From NCBI RefSeq assembly GCF_033978785.1, contig NC_084739.1, positions 56,542,335-56,606,334 on the forward strand: a DNA stretch of 64,000 nt. Direction: 5' to 3'. Shown here in pieces: positions 51,808 to 63,008 of this stretch (position 1 is its first letter; each line of letters begins with the position of its first letter). Under the pieces are notes generated by a model. It searched no databases, was not told the origin of the DNA, and saw only the letters and a list, made by a program, of their open reading frames with translations. The stretch comes from Entelurus aequoreus (lineage: Eukaryota; Chordata; Actinopteri; Syngnathiformes; Syngnathidae). Position numbers and translations under genes: made by a program.

Positions 51808-52464
51808 TACCGTATTTTTCGGACTATAAGTCACAGTTTTTTTTCATAGTTTGGCTGGGGGTGCGACTTATTCTCAGGAGCGACTTATGTGTGAAATTAT
51901 TAACACATTACCATAAAATATCAAATAATATTATTTAGCTCATTCACGTAAGAGACTAGACGTATAAGATTTCATCGGATTTAGCGATTAGGAGTGACAG
52001 ATTGTTTGGTAAACGTATAGCATGTTCTATGTCAGACCTGGGCATTCTGCGGCCCGCGGGCCGCATCCGGCCCTTTGTACGTCCCTGTCCGGCCCGCGTG
52101 AGGCCAATCATAAATTACAAAATAAATTTAAAAAAGTATCTATCTCGAGTGTGCAATACAACGGTGCTGCTTTTGTTTTGAAAAGCGTTATTTGTATGAC
52201 TTCCGTGTGGACGTATGCTCGTGCGCGCAGCGGCAATCACAAATTACAAAATAAATTTTAAAAAACATCTATGTCGTGCGTGCAATACAACTGTGCTGCT
52301 TTTATTTTGAAAAGTGATATTGATGGGCGGTCCGCCCGGTTATCCCCGAGACGCTAAAAAAAGAAAAAGTGATGACGAATGGCGTGTTTTCAACAAGACA
52401 TGGACTGCCAAGTAAAGGTAAAGCCGTGTGGATGGATGGATGTTGCTGTGTTTAAAGAATATAG

Positions 52465-53228
<764 letters not shown>

Positions 53229-54015
53229 ACAAAGAGGATGCAGGATAAAGTGACAGAAATTGAAATTTTTGCATGGTATTATACATCAGGAAGTGTTGTG
53301 TAAGAAAGTGTTAAAAATAAAACCATCAAAAGCCATCTGCTTTTGTATAAAGATAAGTTAGGTTAAATGAAAATATTTTTATCTTACGGTATAATCAAAA
53401 ATAATTTAAGCAAAATTTAATTTAAATATTGTCGGTGTGGCCCTCCAGCAGTGCTCGGGTTGCTCATGCGGCCCCCGGTAAAAATTAATTGCCCACCCCT
53501 GTTCTATGTGTTATAGTTATTTTAATGACTCTTACCATAATATGTTACGTTAACATACCAGGCACGTTCTCAGTTGGTTATTTATGCGTCATATAACATA
53601 TACTTATTCAGCCTGTTGTTTACTATTCTTTATTTATTTTAAATTGCCTTTCAAATGTCTATTCTTGGTGTTGGGTTTTATCAAATAAATTTCCCCCAAA
53701 AAATGCGACTTATACTCCAGTGCGACTTATATGTTTTTTTCCTTCTTTATTATGCATTTTCGGCCGGTGCTATTTATACTCCGGAGCGACTTATAGTTCG
53801 AAAAATACGGTAGTCCTGACCAATTGTTATGAGAAGAAGGCTGAGCAAAAAGCATGTAAGAGTAAATCATTATAAGGATTATTGATTTTCATAATAAGGA
53901 CACTTGTGTTTTATCAGTTATTCAATCCTTTACAACTACACGGAAATATTGTCATGTTGTAACGGCTGTTTTTGTTTAAAATCACTAGTCATACAAGCGA
54001 ACTAGTGTACAACTA

Positions 54016-54511
54016 CCGTAATTTCCGGACTATAAGTCGCTACTTTTTCCCCTCATTCTGGTCCCTGCGGCTTATACAACGGTGCGGCTTATTTACGGCC
54101 TGTTCTTCTCCGACACAGACGAAGAGGATTTCGGTGGTTTTAGTACGCAGGAGGAAGACGATGACCGGTTATTTTGATAACGTACAGGCGAGCACTATGT
54201 ATTAATTTGCACCGTTGTATTATTTGTACTCTGCACGAATGCTGTTCGCCATGTCAAAGATGTGAAAGTTTGATTGAATGATTGAAAGATTTATTGTTAA
54301 TAAATGGGACGCTTTGTGTTCCCAAACAGTCATCTCTGTCCCGACAATCCCCTCCGTGGTAGCAGGAACCCCTATATACTACGGTAATTACACATCAAAA
54401 CCCTGCAGCTTATAGTCGGGTGCGGCTTATATATGGATCAATCTGTACTTTCCCCTAAATTTAGCTGGTGCGGCTTATAGTCAGGTGCGGCTTATAGTCC
54501 GGAAATTACGG
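54016..54511. mobile_element. MITE of CCGTAATTTCCGGACTATAAG family
   Basis: The ends CCGTAATTTCCGGACTATAA and TTATAGTCCGGAAATTACGG form a perfect inverted repeat flanked by TA (54014-54015, 54512-54513). The 496-bp interior holds CAGACGAAGAGGATTTCGG but no full transposase. Confidence 0.93.
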
Positions 54512-54675
54512 TAGTGTAAATGTTATGAGATGTCATGACACCAGCAGCAAACTAACTTCATTACATTTTACTACATTTCATGAATGATTATACAGCTAAT
54601 CCACTTTTAAAATGTACATTAGCCATGTTTGAAATGTTTTTTTCATTTTAAAATCACTTGTCATGATGCAACTCA

Positions 54676-54895
54676 TTAAGATTAAATTAAGATTAAAGTA
54701 CCAATGATTGTCACACACACACTAGATGTGGTGAAATTTGTCCTCTGCATTTGACCCATCCCCTTGGGGAGCAGTGGGCAGCAGCAGCGCCGCGCCCGGG
54801 AATCATTTTGTGATTTAACCCCAACTCCAACCCTTTTGTTGCTGAGTGCCAAGCAGGGAGGTTATGGGTCCCATTTTTATAGTCTTTGGACATGT
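54676..54895 (-). mobile_element. tRNA-derived SINE, 5'-truncated
   Basis: The plus strand reads AGATTAAAGTACCAATGATT, CTCTGCATTTGACCCATCCC, CCGCGCCCGGGAATCATTTT, GCTGAGTGCCAAGCAGGGAG, GGGTCCCATTTTTATAGTCT. It is the same family as 17443-17626 but extends further toward the missing tRNA head. Confidence 0.82.
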
Positions 54896-55358
54896 TGTAG
54901 CTTCTAAATACTGTGACCTTTGTTTTTATAGCTTATTATCTGTGTGCTAATTGTGATGTTAGGTAGTACATAGTAGTGCAGTATGTTTCCTGCCTCTGTC
55001 TCAGCCACCAAACAGCTTGATGTGATGAAATAGCAAGAAGAGAGTGGCATCTCAGGGGTATATTTTTTACCACTTCATCTTGCCCCTCACTTTTAAGGGG
55101 TAAATTGGGATTAAGTCAGAGTCAACATGCCTCCAACCTAATTATCTGCATGTGCTGGACTTACATTTTCAGTACCTGAGACCTCATTTTGTACACCATG
55201 CAAGATTAAAAAGGTCTTATATTCTAGACTAAAGACAGGTTTAAGGCATTTTTGTGTCATGTATCAAGCAGAAAAATGTTGACAGTCTAAACAATCAGCA
55301 GATTGTTAGGTTAGTGTTTCGATCACTACAGTACGTTTCTTAAAAATGTTGTTTTTAC
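54896..55358. other. ttc27 intron without recognised elements
   Basis: Nothing beyond unique-looking intronic sequence is seen. Confidence 0.5.
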
Positions 55359-55525
55359 CTGGATTGTCCTTGTAGCTGTCCTTAGATCCATTAAACGATG
55401 GTAAGCCTTGATGGCTTCAGAGAAGGCACCGATATCAATACTGACAACAATGAAGTTCTCTCCAAATCTGCCAGTGTTCGTAGTTACACTTGATGGCTTC
55501 CTGGAGGGTGAGGAAGGCTTTGTTT
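55359..55525 (-). CDS. ttc27: ttc27 coding exon (fifth in window) with indels
   Basis: Acceptor TTTTTCCAG, donor CAG|GTAAAA. The protein is recognisable (NKAFLTLQEAIKCNYEHWQI then FSEAIKAYHRLMDLR) and matches human TTC27 around the LTSTDVGEFSEAIKAYHRL region. The frame is broken: an extra base after the WQIW codons (about 55464), an apparent lost base near the end of MDLR and an extra base just before the donor. The exon is 167 bp where 166 is expected. Both splice sites are intact. Confidence 0.88.
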
Positions 55526-55622
55526 CTGGAAAAAATGACACAGCAGATACTCAATCTGGTGGAATGTTTCTGTCAGAGTGATCCGTGCTAATAAAGTCAC
55601 ATCAAACTTGGTGCCCACTTAC

Positions 55623-55676
55623 TTGTTTCTTAGGCGAATGTAGGCCCGTAGAGAGGTTGTTCCAGGCTTCTGCATT
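55623..55676 (-). CDS. ttc27: ttc27 coding exon (fourth in window) with +1 indel
   Basis: A short exon after the CTCCTAG acceptor reads NAEAWNNLST; then one extra base in the CCC run at 55645-55647 (plus strand) throws the rest out of frame. Without it YIRLRN follows, as expected (human NAEAWNNLSTSYIRLKQK). The donor is AA|GTAAGT. 54 bp where 53 is expected from the flanking phases. Confidence 0.88.
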
Positions 55677-57170
55677 CTAGGAGTAGAATACCATTTTGAA
55701 ATGGAAAAAACATGTTTGATTTTTTCTCAAAGCAGAAACAGAAACAAATCATTCTAATGATCAATAAAACTACAGGCAGTCCTGGTTTTATAATTAAGTT
55801 AATCCATGAATTATTAATACTGAACTAAAAGAAAATGAATGTATTGTAGAACAACACTGCACTGTGAAAGGACACCACTACTTTTGTTCTTTATAGTGAA
55901 CATTTTCCTTTCAAGAGTGAGCTAAACTCTTCCGAATGCATGTGTGTCAAAGAAGAGGACGGGGAAATTATGCATGGTAAAATGTTGAGAAAGTGTAGAA
56001 AGCAACATTGGCTGCATGTTTGACGTTGCAACAATCAACAAGGACAAAGAAGGTATCTTTAAACAGAGACACACCTTCCACTGGTGAAATTGATGCTGAC
56101 TGGCCAAAATGTGCAGGAAGTTGCGGGCTTTGGACAATGTTGCGTTGCATAATTTGTGGAAATGGTTGAATCTACGTGAAATGGTGTGATCACAACATTG
56201 TGAAATCCTGCAGGGACTGTAAATTGAAACTATAGTTGTATTTGTTGTTCAAATGCTTGAAGCGATATGAGTAAGATCTGATGGACCTTGATTTTTTTCC
56301 CCCAAATAGCAGCAATTTGAAGCTGCTCTACTTATGCATCCCTATCTCGCATTTGCATGAAAGCTCGTTATTCTTCCCATCTCTAGTCATAGCGATGCTG
56401 ATGTTTTAAGTAGCCGATAAGGTTTGATGTGTTTGATGATTTTTTTTACTTCCTGGTGCAATGTTTGCAGAACATTTGGTGAAAATAGCGAGAAAATGTC
56501 TTCTTCTGACAACAGTGAAGAAGGCCCACACGATCGACAATACTTATGAGAAAAGGAGTGCTTGATTTGCTCATAATAACCCACCTGGCACAATATGGGT
56601 AATCTTGCTTCGTTGGAGCGTTTTCTTTTTTAATTCGATATCTGAGCTATTTGTTGTTTTAGGATTTATTGTTATGATGTCATAATTCCTCATAGCAGCC
56701 TGATAATTATCTGTCCAATATTTATCCTGCACTCCTTGTTGTTTCAATATGAAATATGACGACTGCGAGAACCAAACTCAGAAGTCTTATTTTGCATTTG
56801 TACTCAAAAAAAGTAGAGGGACTAAGTCACCAACACGTGGGATTACTTGTTTGAAGACCCTATTCTGTGGAATGATACGCAGGAGAACAGACGAGTTTGT
56901 CACGCACAATGTTGGGCTGTATGATAACTCACAAAGTATAAAAAACTGGGGCAAAATATATGTGAAGCATTTTTTGTCACAGATTGAATCATACGAAAAG
57001 TTGGTAATCAACATCTCACACTTGGTAGAGTTCCAGGATGAAACCAAAAAATATTGATAAAGTTTTCGTTGTTGTTCAAATAGGAATACTTTTATCATAA
57101 GTGCAGATGTGAGATTCAGGTGAGACCTTGATGGGGTTGTCAGTTTTCTTGCATGTGTTTTGGTACTTAC
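55677..57170. other. ttc27 intron, no other gene seen
   Basis: Short minus-strand open stretches (56150-55922) show no known domain. I found no further exon, and none is missing by phase between the flanking exons. Confidence 0.55.
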
Positions 57171-57269
57171 ATCTGGCTCCAGTCCCACGCATCTTTGGAA
57201 AGCCCGAGCTGCTCCCTCGTAACTTTGCAAGGCAAGGTAGGCACAACCAAGAGAAAACCACACACCAAG
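57171..57269 (-). CDS. ttc27: ttc27 coding exon (third in window), TPR
   Basis: 33 codons: LGVWFSLGCAYLALQSYEGA, ARAFQRCVGLEPD, bounded by a GGGATAG acceptor and a GAT|GTAAGT donor. It is a classic TPR helix pair (W..LG.AY.A....A...F..C..L.P) and nearly identical to human TTC27 here. Intact. Confidence 0.95.
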
Positions 57270-57397
57270 CTATCCCATGACAGAAACACAATTAGTATAA
57301 TTACTGTTTTTGGATTCATGGTTACTTTCGGTGTACAAGCAAATACATAGAGGTGTGACAGCAACACTAAACAAAAATGAATACATGAGACTTGTAC

Positions 57398-57625
57398 CTG
57401 TAGGGCGTTAATTTTGAGTGCCTTTTCGAAGCAGTCGACACACTGCTGAAACTCTTTCTGACGGAGATGCAGCAGGGCTTTGGAGCGCATGGCTCTGGCA
57501 CTGCGATGGCCTGACAGATCCCAAGCTTTGTCATAATACTGATGATCTCTTAAGATGTCCCCAAGTAGGCAGTACAGACTGGGAGTCTCCTTCTTTGCCA
57601 GCTCCTGACGAACTAGCTCTTCAGC
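57398..57625 (-). CDS. ttc27: ttc27 coding exon (second in window), TPR
   Basis: 76 codons after the CTTTTACAG acceptor: AEELVRQELAKKETPSLYCL, LGDILRDHQYYDKAWDLSGH, RSARAMRSKALLHLRQKEFQ, QCVDCFEKALKINALQ, then GTACAA. Human TTC27 has KETPSLYCLLGDV, SARAQRSKALLHLRNKEF and CFERSVKINPMQ at the same place. TTC27 is a conserved TPR protein related to yeast Emw1. The frame is open throughout and both splice sites are canonical. Confidence 0.96.
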
Positions 57626-58116
57626 CTGTAAAAGACAGGAGGATACGTTGGTCTCATGAAGAACTGCTGATTGAATATTTTTTCACATCATAAAATACTT
57701 TTTATGATGTGAAATGGTCCTAAATAAACATGAAGGAAATTCAAAAGCTCAGAATAAATTGTAATATGAATTCATTTACTGCTCTTTTACAGTAGATAAC
57801 AAAATGCCTAACCTAACTAAAAACACCAAAAATTGGCAAATATTGCAACTGCCATTTTTCTGCTTAGCGCTACTGGCTGAGGGTGTGGCTAACTGGCTAT
57901 ATCTGTTAGTCAGGATATCACCTGACTGAAAATAATGTTTGCAGAAACACGTGATTACCCCATGATTTTCGACTAGGGATGTAATAATTACTGTTATCAA
58001 TAATAAACCACAGTAAAACTCCATGCGGTTAGCATTACCGTTTAAAATAAAAATGATCAGAACACCGTGATTGATAACCGCACTTTGATGACCTCACAGT
58101 GTGTGCGTTTGTGTAC

Positions 58117-58239
58117 CTTCCCATGCTGGCCAAGTCTCTCCCAGCAAACGATGACATCTTCCCATAGCTGCAGCTTTTCATAAATGAGCAGCGCTGAACT
58201 GGTGCAGCCGAGGTCTATCAGCAATGCAGCTAATTGTTT
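58117..58239 (-). CDS. ttc27: ttc27 coding exon (first in window)
   Basis: 41 codons after the TTTCTCTGCAG acceptor: KQLAALLIDLGCTSSALLIY, EKLQLWEDVIVCWERLGQHG and K, with donor AAG|GTACAC. It matches human QRQLASLLFELGCTSSALQI. The N-terminal half of TTC27 must lie beyond; I found no earlier exon up to 64,000. Confidence 0.95.
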
Positions 58240-58304
58240 CTGCAGAGAAAGCAGGAAAACATTTTCACATTGCCCTTCATTTACCCAGGAAAGTCTCATT
58301 GAGA

Positions 58305-58475
58305 TTAAGAATCTATTTTTGATGGGAGTCCTGCACATTCATACACCAATGTAGGTGCCCCTGGGAGCAAGATGGGTGACGTGTCTAGCATGAGATACAA
58401 CGGCAGTGATTGGGATGGCAGAAGCTGGACTCTCTGCCATCCGAGCCACACCGCCCCATGCATCCAATTCGGCAT
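58305..58475 (-). mobile_element. Decayed tRNA-derived SINE
   Basis: On the minus strand it reads GGGGCGGTGTGGCTCGGATG, GCAGAGAGTCC, then CACTGCCGTTGTATCTCATG and GCTCCCAGGGGCACCTACAT. It matches in order the head and core of the SINE at 14257-14550, with many changes and a lost B box. Confidence 0.7.
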
Positions 58476-58589
58476 ACATCCACATTTGAAATATTATGTA
58501 TGAACTATGAAAAACTGTATGAAAAAAGAGATGGGACAATTGCAATGTATCCCTTGTGTTCGACCATTACACTAATACATAAAACACTT

Positions 58590-59370
58590 TTTTTCATCTA
58601 TTCATCTATTTTCTTCTGCTTATACGAGTATGGGTCGCAGGGGTAGCAGTCTTAAGTCTGAAGGCTTCCTGGTCTCTTTCAGCTCCACCAGGGGCAGGGG
58701 GACAACAAGGCGTTCCCAGGCCAGCTGCGACACATAATTCCTCCAGCGTGCCTGAGGTCTACCCCTGGGCCTCATCATGGCTGGGCATGTGTCCAGGAGG
58801 TATCCTGACTAGATGCCTGAGCCACCTCAACTGGCTCCTCTCAAAGTGAGAGAGCAGCGCTTCAACTCTGAACAAGTGAGCTTCTGTCAGTCTCTTAGTG
58901 TGAGTCCAGCCGTCCTTCAGACGAAACTCATATTTTCCGCTTGTACTATAGGATTATGCTCTTTTGGTCGCCATTTAAAGCTCGTGACCATAAGTGATGG
59001 CAAGAATGGCAAAGGTAAATGGACCAATAAATTGACATCTTTGCCTTACGATCAGCTCCGTCTTCCCTACGGCGATACGGTACAGAGACTACATTTCTGC
59101 AGGGGCTGTGCCGATTCCCCTGTCGATCTGACATTTAATCTTCCCTCTCTCGTGAACTCCTCTATGTGGGGAAAGACCTACCTCCCAAACAAAAGAAGTC
59201 CAATCCACCCTTTTCTGGCTGAGAACCACAGCCTCAGATTTGGAGGTGCTGAGTCTCCTTCCAGAAACTTAACACTAAGCAGCAAACCACCCCAGTTACA
59301 TCACAACTTGATGTGGCCATCAGGACTAAATCATTCGCAAAGAACAAAGATAATATCTTAAGCCCCCTTA
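58590..59370 (-). pseudogene. RTE-type LINE reverse-transcriptase relic
   Basis: Minus strand from about 59370: the catalytic block LFFANDLVLMATSS (FADD changed to FAND), then RKAKMSIYWSIY near 59010, and further down the C-terminal stretch that in this family reads RWLRHLVRMP..., seen here as decayed sequence around 58840-58700 (SQLAWERL-type at 58720). Many frameshifts. The 3' end is near 58590. Confidence 0.78.
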
Positions 59371-59379
59371 ACTGGACAT

Positions 59380-60235
59380 TAGTGGTGTCCCAATTTAACT
59401 TTTTCACTTCCGATACGATACCGATATTGGAGCCTTTACCATTGACCTGTACCAATGGATAAAACAATATCAGCAAGAATAATCCTTTTGTTATTTTGTA
59501 TTGTGATGTTAAGAAAGTGAAATTAGTCAAACAGAGAACAAGGAAGGAGGAAACTTGGCTGAATTTGAATATACCTTCTCCGCCCTTGTTTTTGCCCTCT
59601 CTCATTGGTTTTGCGCTTTCACGTCAATCAAGAGGTGCTCAAATTATACGTCAGGGAGGGGGGGAAAGCCGAAGAACCTCTTTCAAAGTGAAGTGAGCTG
59701 ACAGACCTCCCTACACTATCCAGTGCGAGGAAAAAGATGGCAGACCAGAAACCAATAGAAGCGTACAAATGTATGTTATTAATGTAATTAATAATTTTCA
59801 TAATGATACTGGTGGTTTAGTCAGATTTCAAACCTTTGCTACTGCACGTAAATATTGGCTTTAAACACAAATACACAATGAAACATATTTTATATACTGC
59901 AAGCTGTTACACCAGCACTTGCATATATTGCCAAAAACGTTGTCTTTTAAACTTATAAACTTTCTTCTTCTTAATAAAAACAGGCAAAAAATAAATAAAA
60001 CCAGCACAAGCAAAGCCGAACATCGCGTGTGACGGCATCTTGAAAGTAAATAAACATTTGTTGTATGTGCCTTCCGCCACTGCTGCCAAACGGCGAGAAC
60101 TGATGACGTAGCGAGCCTCGATCAATGTCCGTATGCATAGGGGAGTATTTGCAATACTTGGCCATGGCACTAGATGCTAGAGCCAAGGGGCAGGGTTAAG
60201 TAGACGAGGAGAGGGTAAGGTGGGAGAATTCGAAT
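59380..60235. other. Unclassified repeat with exon-like ATG and donor
   Basis: GTGGTGTCCCAATTTAACTT, TCCGATACGATACCGATATT at 59383-59435 looks like a DNA-element end. At 59738-59771 an ATG starts MADQKPIEAYK followed by a consensus GTATGT. I cannot assign a family, and it may be the first exon of a transposon gene. Confidence 0.35.
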
Positions 60236-60430
60236 TGAGCCTTTATTGTCATTGCACAAGTACAACAAAATTTACATTTTTCAGCAAAAATCTGTTCAAG
60301 ACCAGACATACATTGTATAGGAAGACAGAACAGGAACGCTGATGGGTCGCCACTTACGTGGGAAAAGGTGGACATTAGGGGCGGAGGGAGCTCAGGTTGG
60401 GCACGAAAAAAAACCTTGATAGCCAAGATA
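60236..60430. mobile_element. LINE/SINE 3'-tail-like fragment
   Basis: CTTTATTGTCATTGCACAAG, TACAACAAAA, CAGCAAAAATCTGTTCAAGA, CCAGACA and GGGTCGCCACTTACG match in order the block at 9420-9560. Confidence 0.6.
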
Positions 60431-60434
60431 AGTA

Positions 60435-60954
60435 CCATATTTTTCGGACTATAAATCACAGTTTTTTTCATAGTTTGGCCGGGGGTGCGACTTATACTCA
60501 GGAGCGACTTATGTGTGAAATTATTAACACAATACCGTAAAATATCAAACAATATTATTTAGCTCATTCACGTAAGAGACTAGACGTATAAGATTTCATC
60601 GGATTTAGCGATTAGGAGTGACAGATTGTTTGGTAAACGTATAGCATGTTCTATATGTTATAGTTATTTGAATGACTCTTACCATAATATGTTACGTTAT
60701 CATACCAGGCACGTTCTCAGTTGGTTATTTATGCGTCATATAACGTACACTTATTCAGCCTGTTGTTCACTATTCTTTATTTATTTTAAATTGCTTTTCA
60801 AATTTCTATTGTTGGTGTTGGGTTTTATCAAATAAATTTCCCCCAAAAATGCGACTTATACTCCAGTGCGACTTATGTTTTTTTCCTTCTTTATTATGCA
60901 TTTTCGGCCGGTGCGACTTATACTCCGGAGCGACTTATACTCCGAAAAATACGG
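60435..60954. mobile_element. MITE of CCGTATTTTTCGGACTATAAG family, intact
   Basis: The ends CCATATTTTTCGGACTATAA and CTCCGAAAAATACGG are inverted and TA-flanked (60433-60434, 60955-60956). 520 bp. Closely similar to 51810-53810 without its insertion. Confidence 0.92.
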
Positions 60955-60956
60955 TA

Positions 60957-61940
60957 TACATGCACATGTTACGACAAAGAAACCATGAGACTTGCAACAG
61001 GAGGGCAGGGGTATCCGGGGGCGAAACTACTGCCCTTCTGCCACTGCTCCAGCCGTCCGTCCCACCTATAAAGTTATGCGGTGACAAAGGTGTGGGGTTG
61101 GGGTATGTGTGCATATATGTATCCATGGTTCATGATGTGGACAGGGAAGGAGTTTGTTTCGTCTTCGCTGCACTGTCCTCGAGGGGAATCTTGAAGCAAC
61201 GACCTTGCCAGGTTGCTTGACAGGAAAACAATCCAATGGTAGGTATGAAAAACACTCAACTAGTTATTATTAACTGTCTGGAATGGATTTATGCTCTCTT
61301 TAGGCTGAAGTGTGGTAATTGTTTTTGTTGACACCTAGTAGCCACAGTAATTCATGATGTTAATCTCATGACACAGTAGGTCATTTGATACGGACATGCT
61401 TGTTACTGGATACCAGTGACGTGCAGTGACATTTACACCAGGTGAGGCAGGAATTGTGTTTCCATTGCAGTTTTTCGCAAAATAAAAGCGATATTTCAAA
61501 CATTTTGACAAAAAAGTACATTTGTCACTTGTAGGTGTTTTCAAGCAAGGGTGTTTTGCGTCAGGAGCCATAATTCTCGTAAAATATTGTCCCGCGAGAC
61601 TCAACTTTGAGGAAGATGGACGGTTTGTCATTCCATGGTTTTGGAGCTGTGATCACAATCGCAGCCACTGCTGTTGCCGTGATTGTCAATAGAAGACCAA
61701 GGCAGTGGGTGACTGCTCAAAGGCAATGTCCTTACGTATGGCAGCGGCTACGAATAAGGGATTTTTGGAGAGTTAAAAAAATTACAAAATCAATAACAAA
61801 GGGCAACCTTACATATTTTGGATATCTTTTGTCAGGTGTGAAATAACAGTAGAAGATGAAGAGGCTATTAAATGTACTGAGAAGTTAGGAATGTGGCCAA
61901 ATATTTAATTTGATGTACTTGAGCTAATATTAAAACAGTA
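60957..61940. other. Gene-free stretch with repeat debris
   Basis: Around 61419-61460 CAGTGACGTGCAGTGACATT, CACCAGGTGAGGCAGG resembles the start of a common fish DNA element. A short plus-strand open stretch (61619-61846, MDGLSFHGFGAVITIA) has no recognised domain. Confidence 0.4.
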
Positions 61941-61942
61941 TA

Positions 61943-63006
61943 TCCGTAAATTCTGGACTATAAGCCGCTACGTTTTTTCCTACGCTTTGAATCCTAAAAC
62001 GGTGCAGCTAGTTTATGGAGTTTTCTTTGCTGACAGCCAAAAAGAAAAAAAAAATTCATTAAACACATGCAAAGACACTTCAGTTGTGTGTTATTTTTTG
62101 TGCTTTGGCGCTATCTTTTGGACGAGTTCGCTCAGTGCAGGTGCTGCTGGGTGAATGAATTCCTGCTGTTTAAAGCCTGAGGTAGAAGTTTGTACTGTCA
62201 TTCGTCCATTGCATTTCTACTCCTATCGATTCTTCATTTATCACTGGGGCTGTGTGATGTCTGTATGAGTGTTTTCATGCATCTCAGGGCATTCAATCGA
62301 TCGCAACTGGACTGTTTGGTTTGTCTTGGAAGACGTTTCACCTCTCATCCGAGTAGGCTTCATCAGTTCGTGCTCACAGACTCAGATCTAGTCGAGCGGC
62401 TGATGCAAAAACCCCAAATGTTTAAACTCCAAAACTAGGAGGGTGTGCCTGGGCAAGGATGGTTTTGCCCTATCGTAGTGAGAAAACAACTGTTTTGCAT
62501 CAAAACAGTTGTTTTCTCACTACGATACTACGATTGTCGAAGTTTAATTTCCCCTAGTTAGCATTGAGGTATTGTGTGGCAGAACGATCCCTGTGGATCG
62601 ACTACTACCAGTCAAAAATAGTGCATATTTGTCCGTGCTATTGTAATGTATGAAGCTAGAGTTGTTAGCATTAGCTGATATGCTAACACATTTACGTGTC
62701 CGTGTTAGCAATATTACCTTACTGTTCTGTTTGTATTGTTTCAGTTTCACAAATTCCTCAGTAAATTCACCAAAACGTCACCGTGGAGTTATTGCATCTT
62801 GTATCTGCAGCTTGTGGGTCCATTTTGTTTGTTTTGTTCAAACAGTCGTTTTACGGACGTTTCACAGACACTGTTTGGAAACAATTAAGGTATGTAAATA
62901 AGCATTTACAAAATCTTTCTGTGTATATAACTCATTTCACAACGTATATACCTGCGGTGCGGCTAATAATTTTTTCCCAAAAAGGTTGTGGATGCGGCTT
63001 ATACGG
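61943..63006. mobile_element. MITE-like element of CCGTAAATTC..CTATAAGCCGC family
   Basis: The left end TCCGTAAATTCTGGACTATA, AGCCGC and the right end GCGGCTTATACGG are inverted, with TA on either side (61941-61942, 63007-63008). 1.06 kb. The interior includes GTCTTGGAAGACGTTTCACC, TCTCATCCGAG (62315-62350) from another repeat and a perfect palindrome (62471-62527). No transposase remains. Confidence 0.75.
62471..62527. repeat. Perfect 27-bp inverted repeat, 3-nt loop
   Basis: TATCGTAGTGAGAAAACAAC plus TGTTTTG, loop CAT, then the exact reverse complement. It is inside the 61943-63006 element. Confidence 0.95.
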
Positions 63007-63008
63007 TA

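Noticed and set aside
61607..61846. 79-codon plus-strand open frame
   Set aside because: No known domain, located in repeat debris; possible but unsupported.
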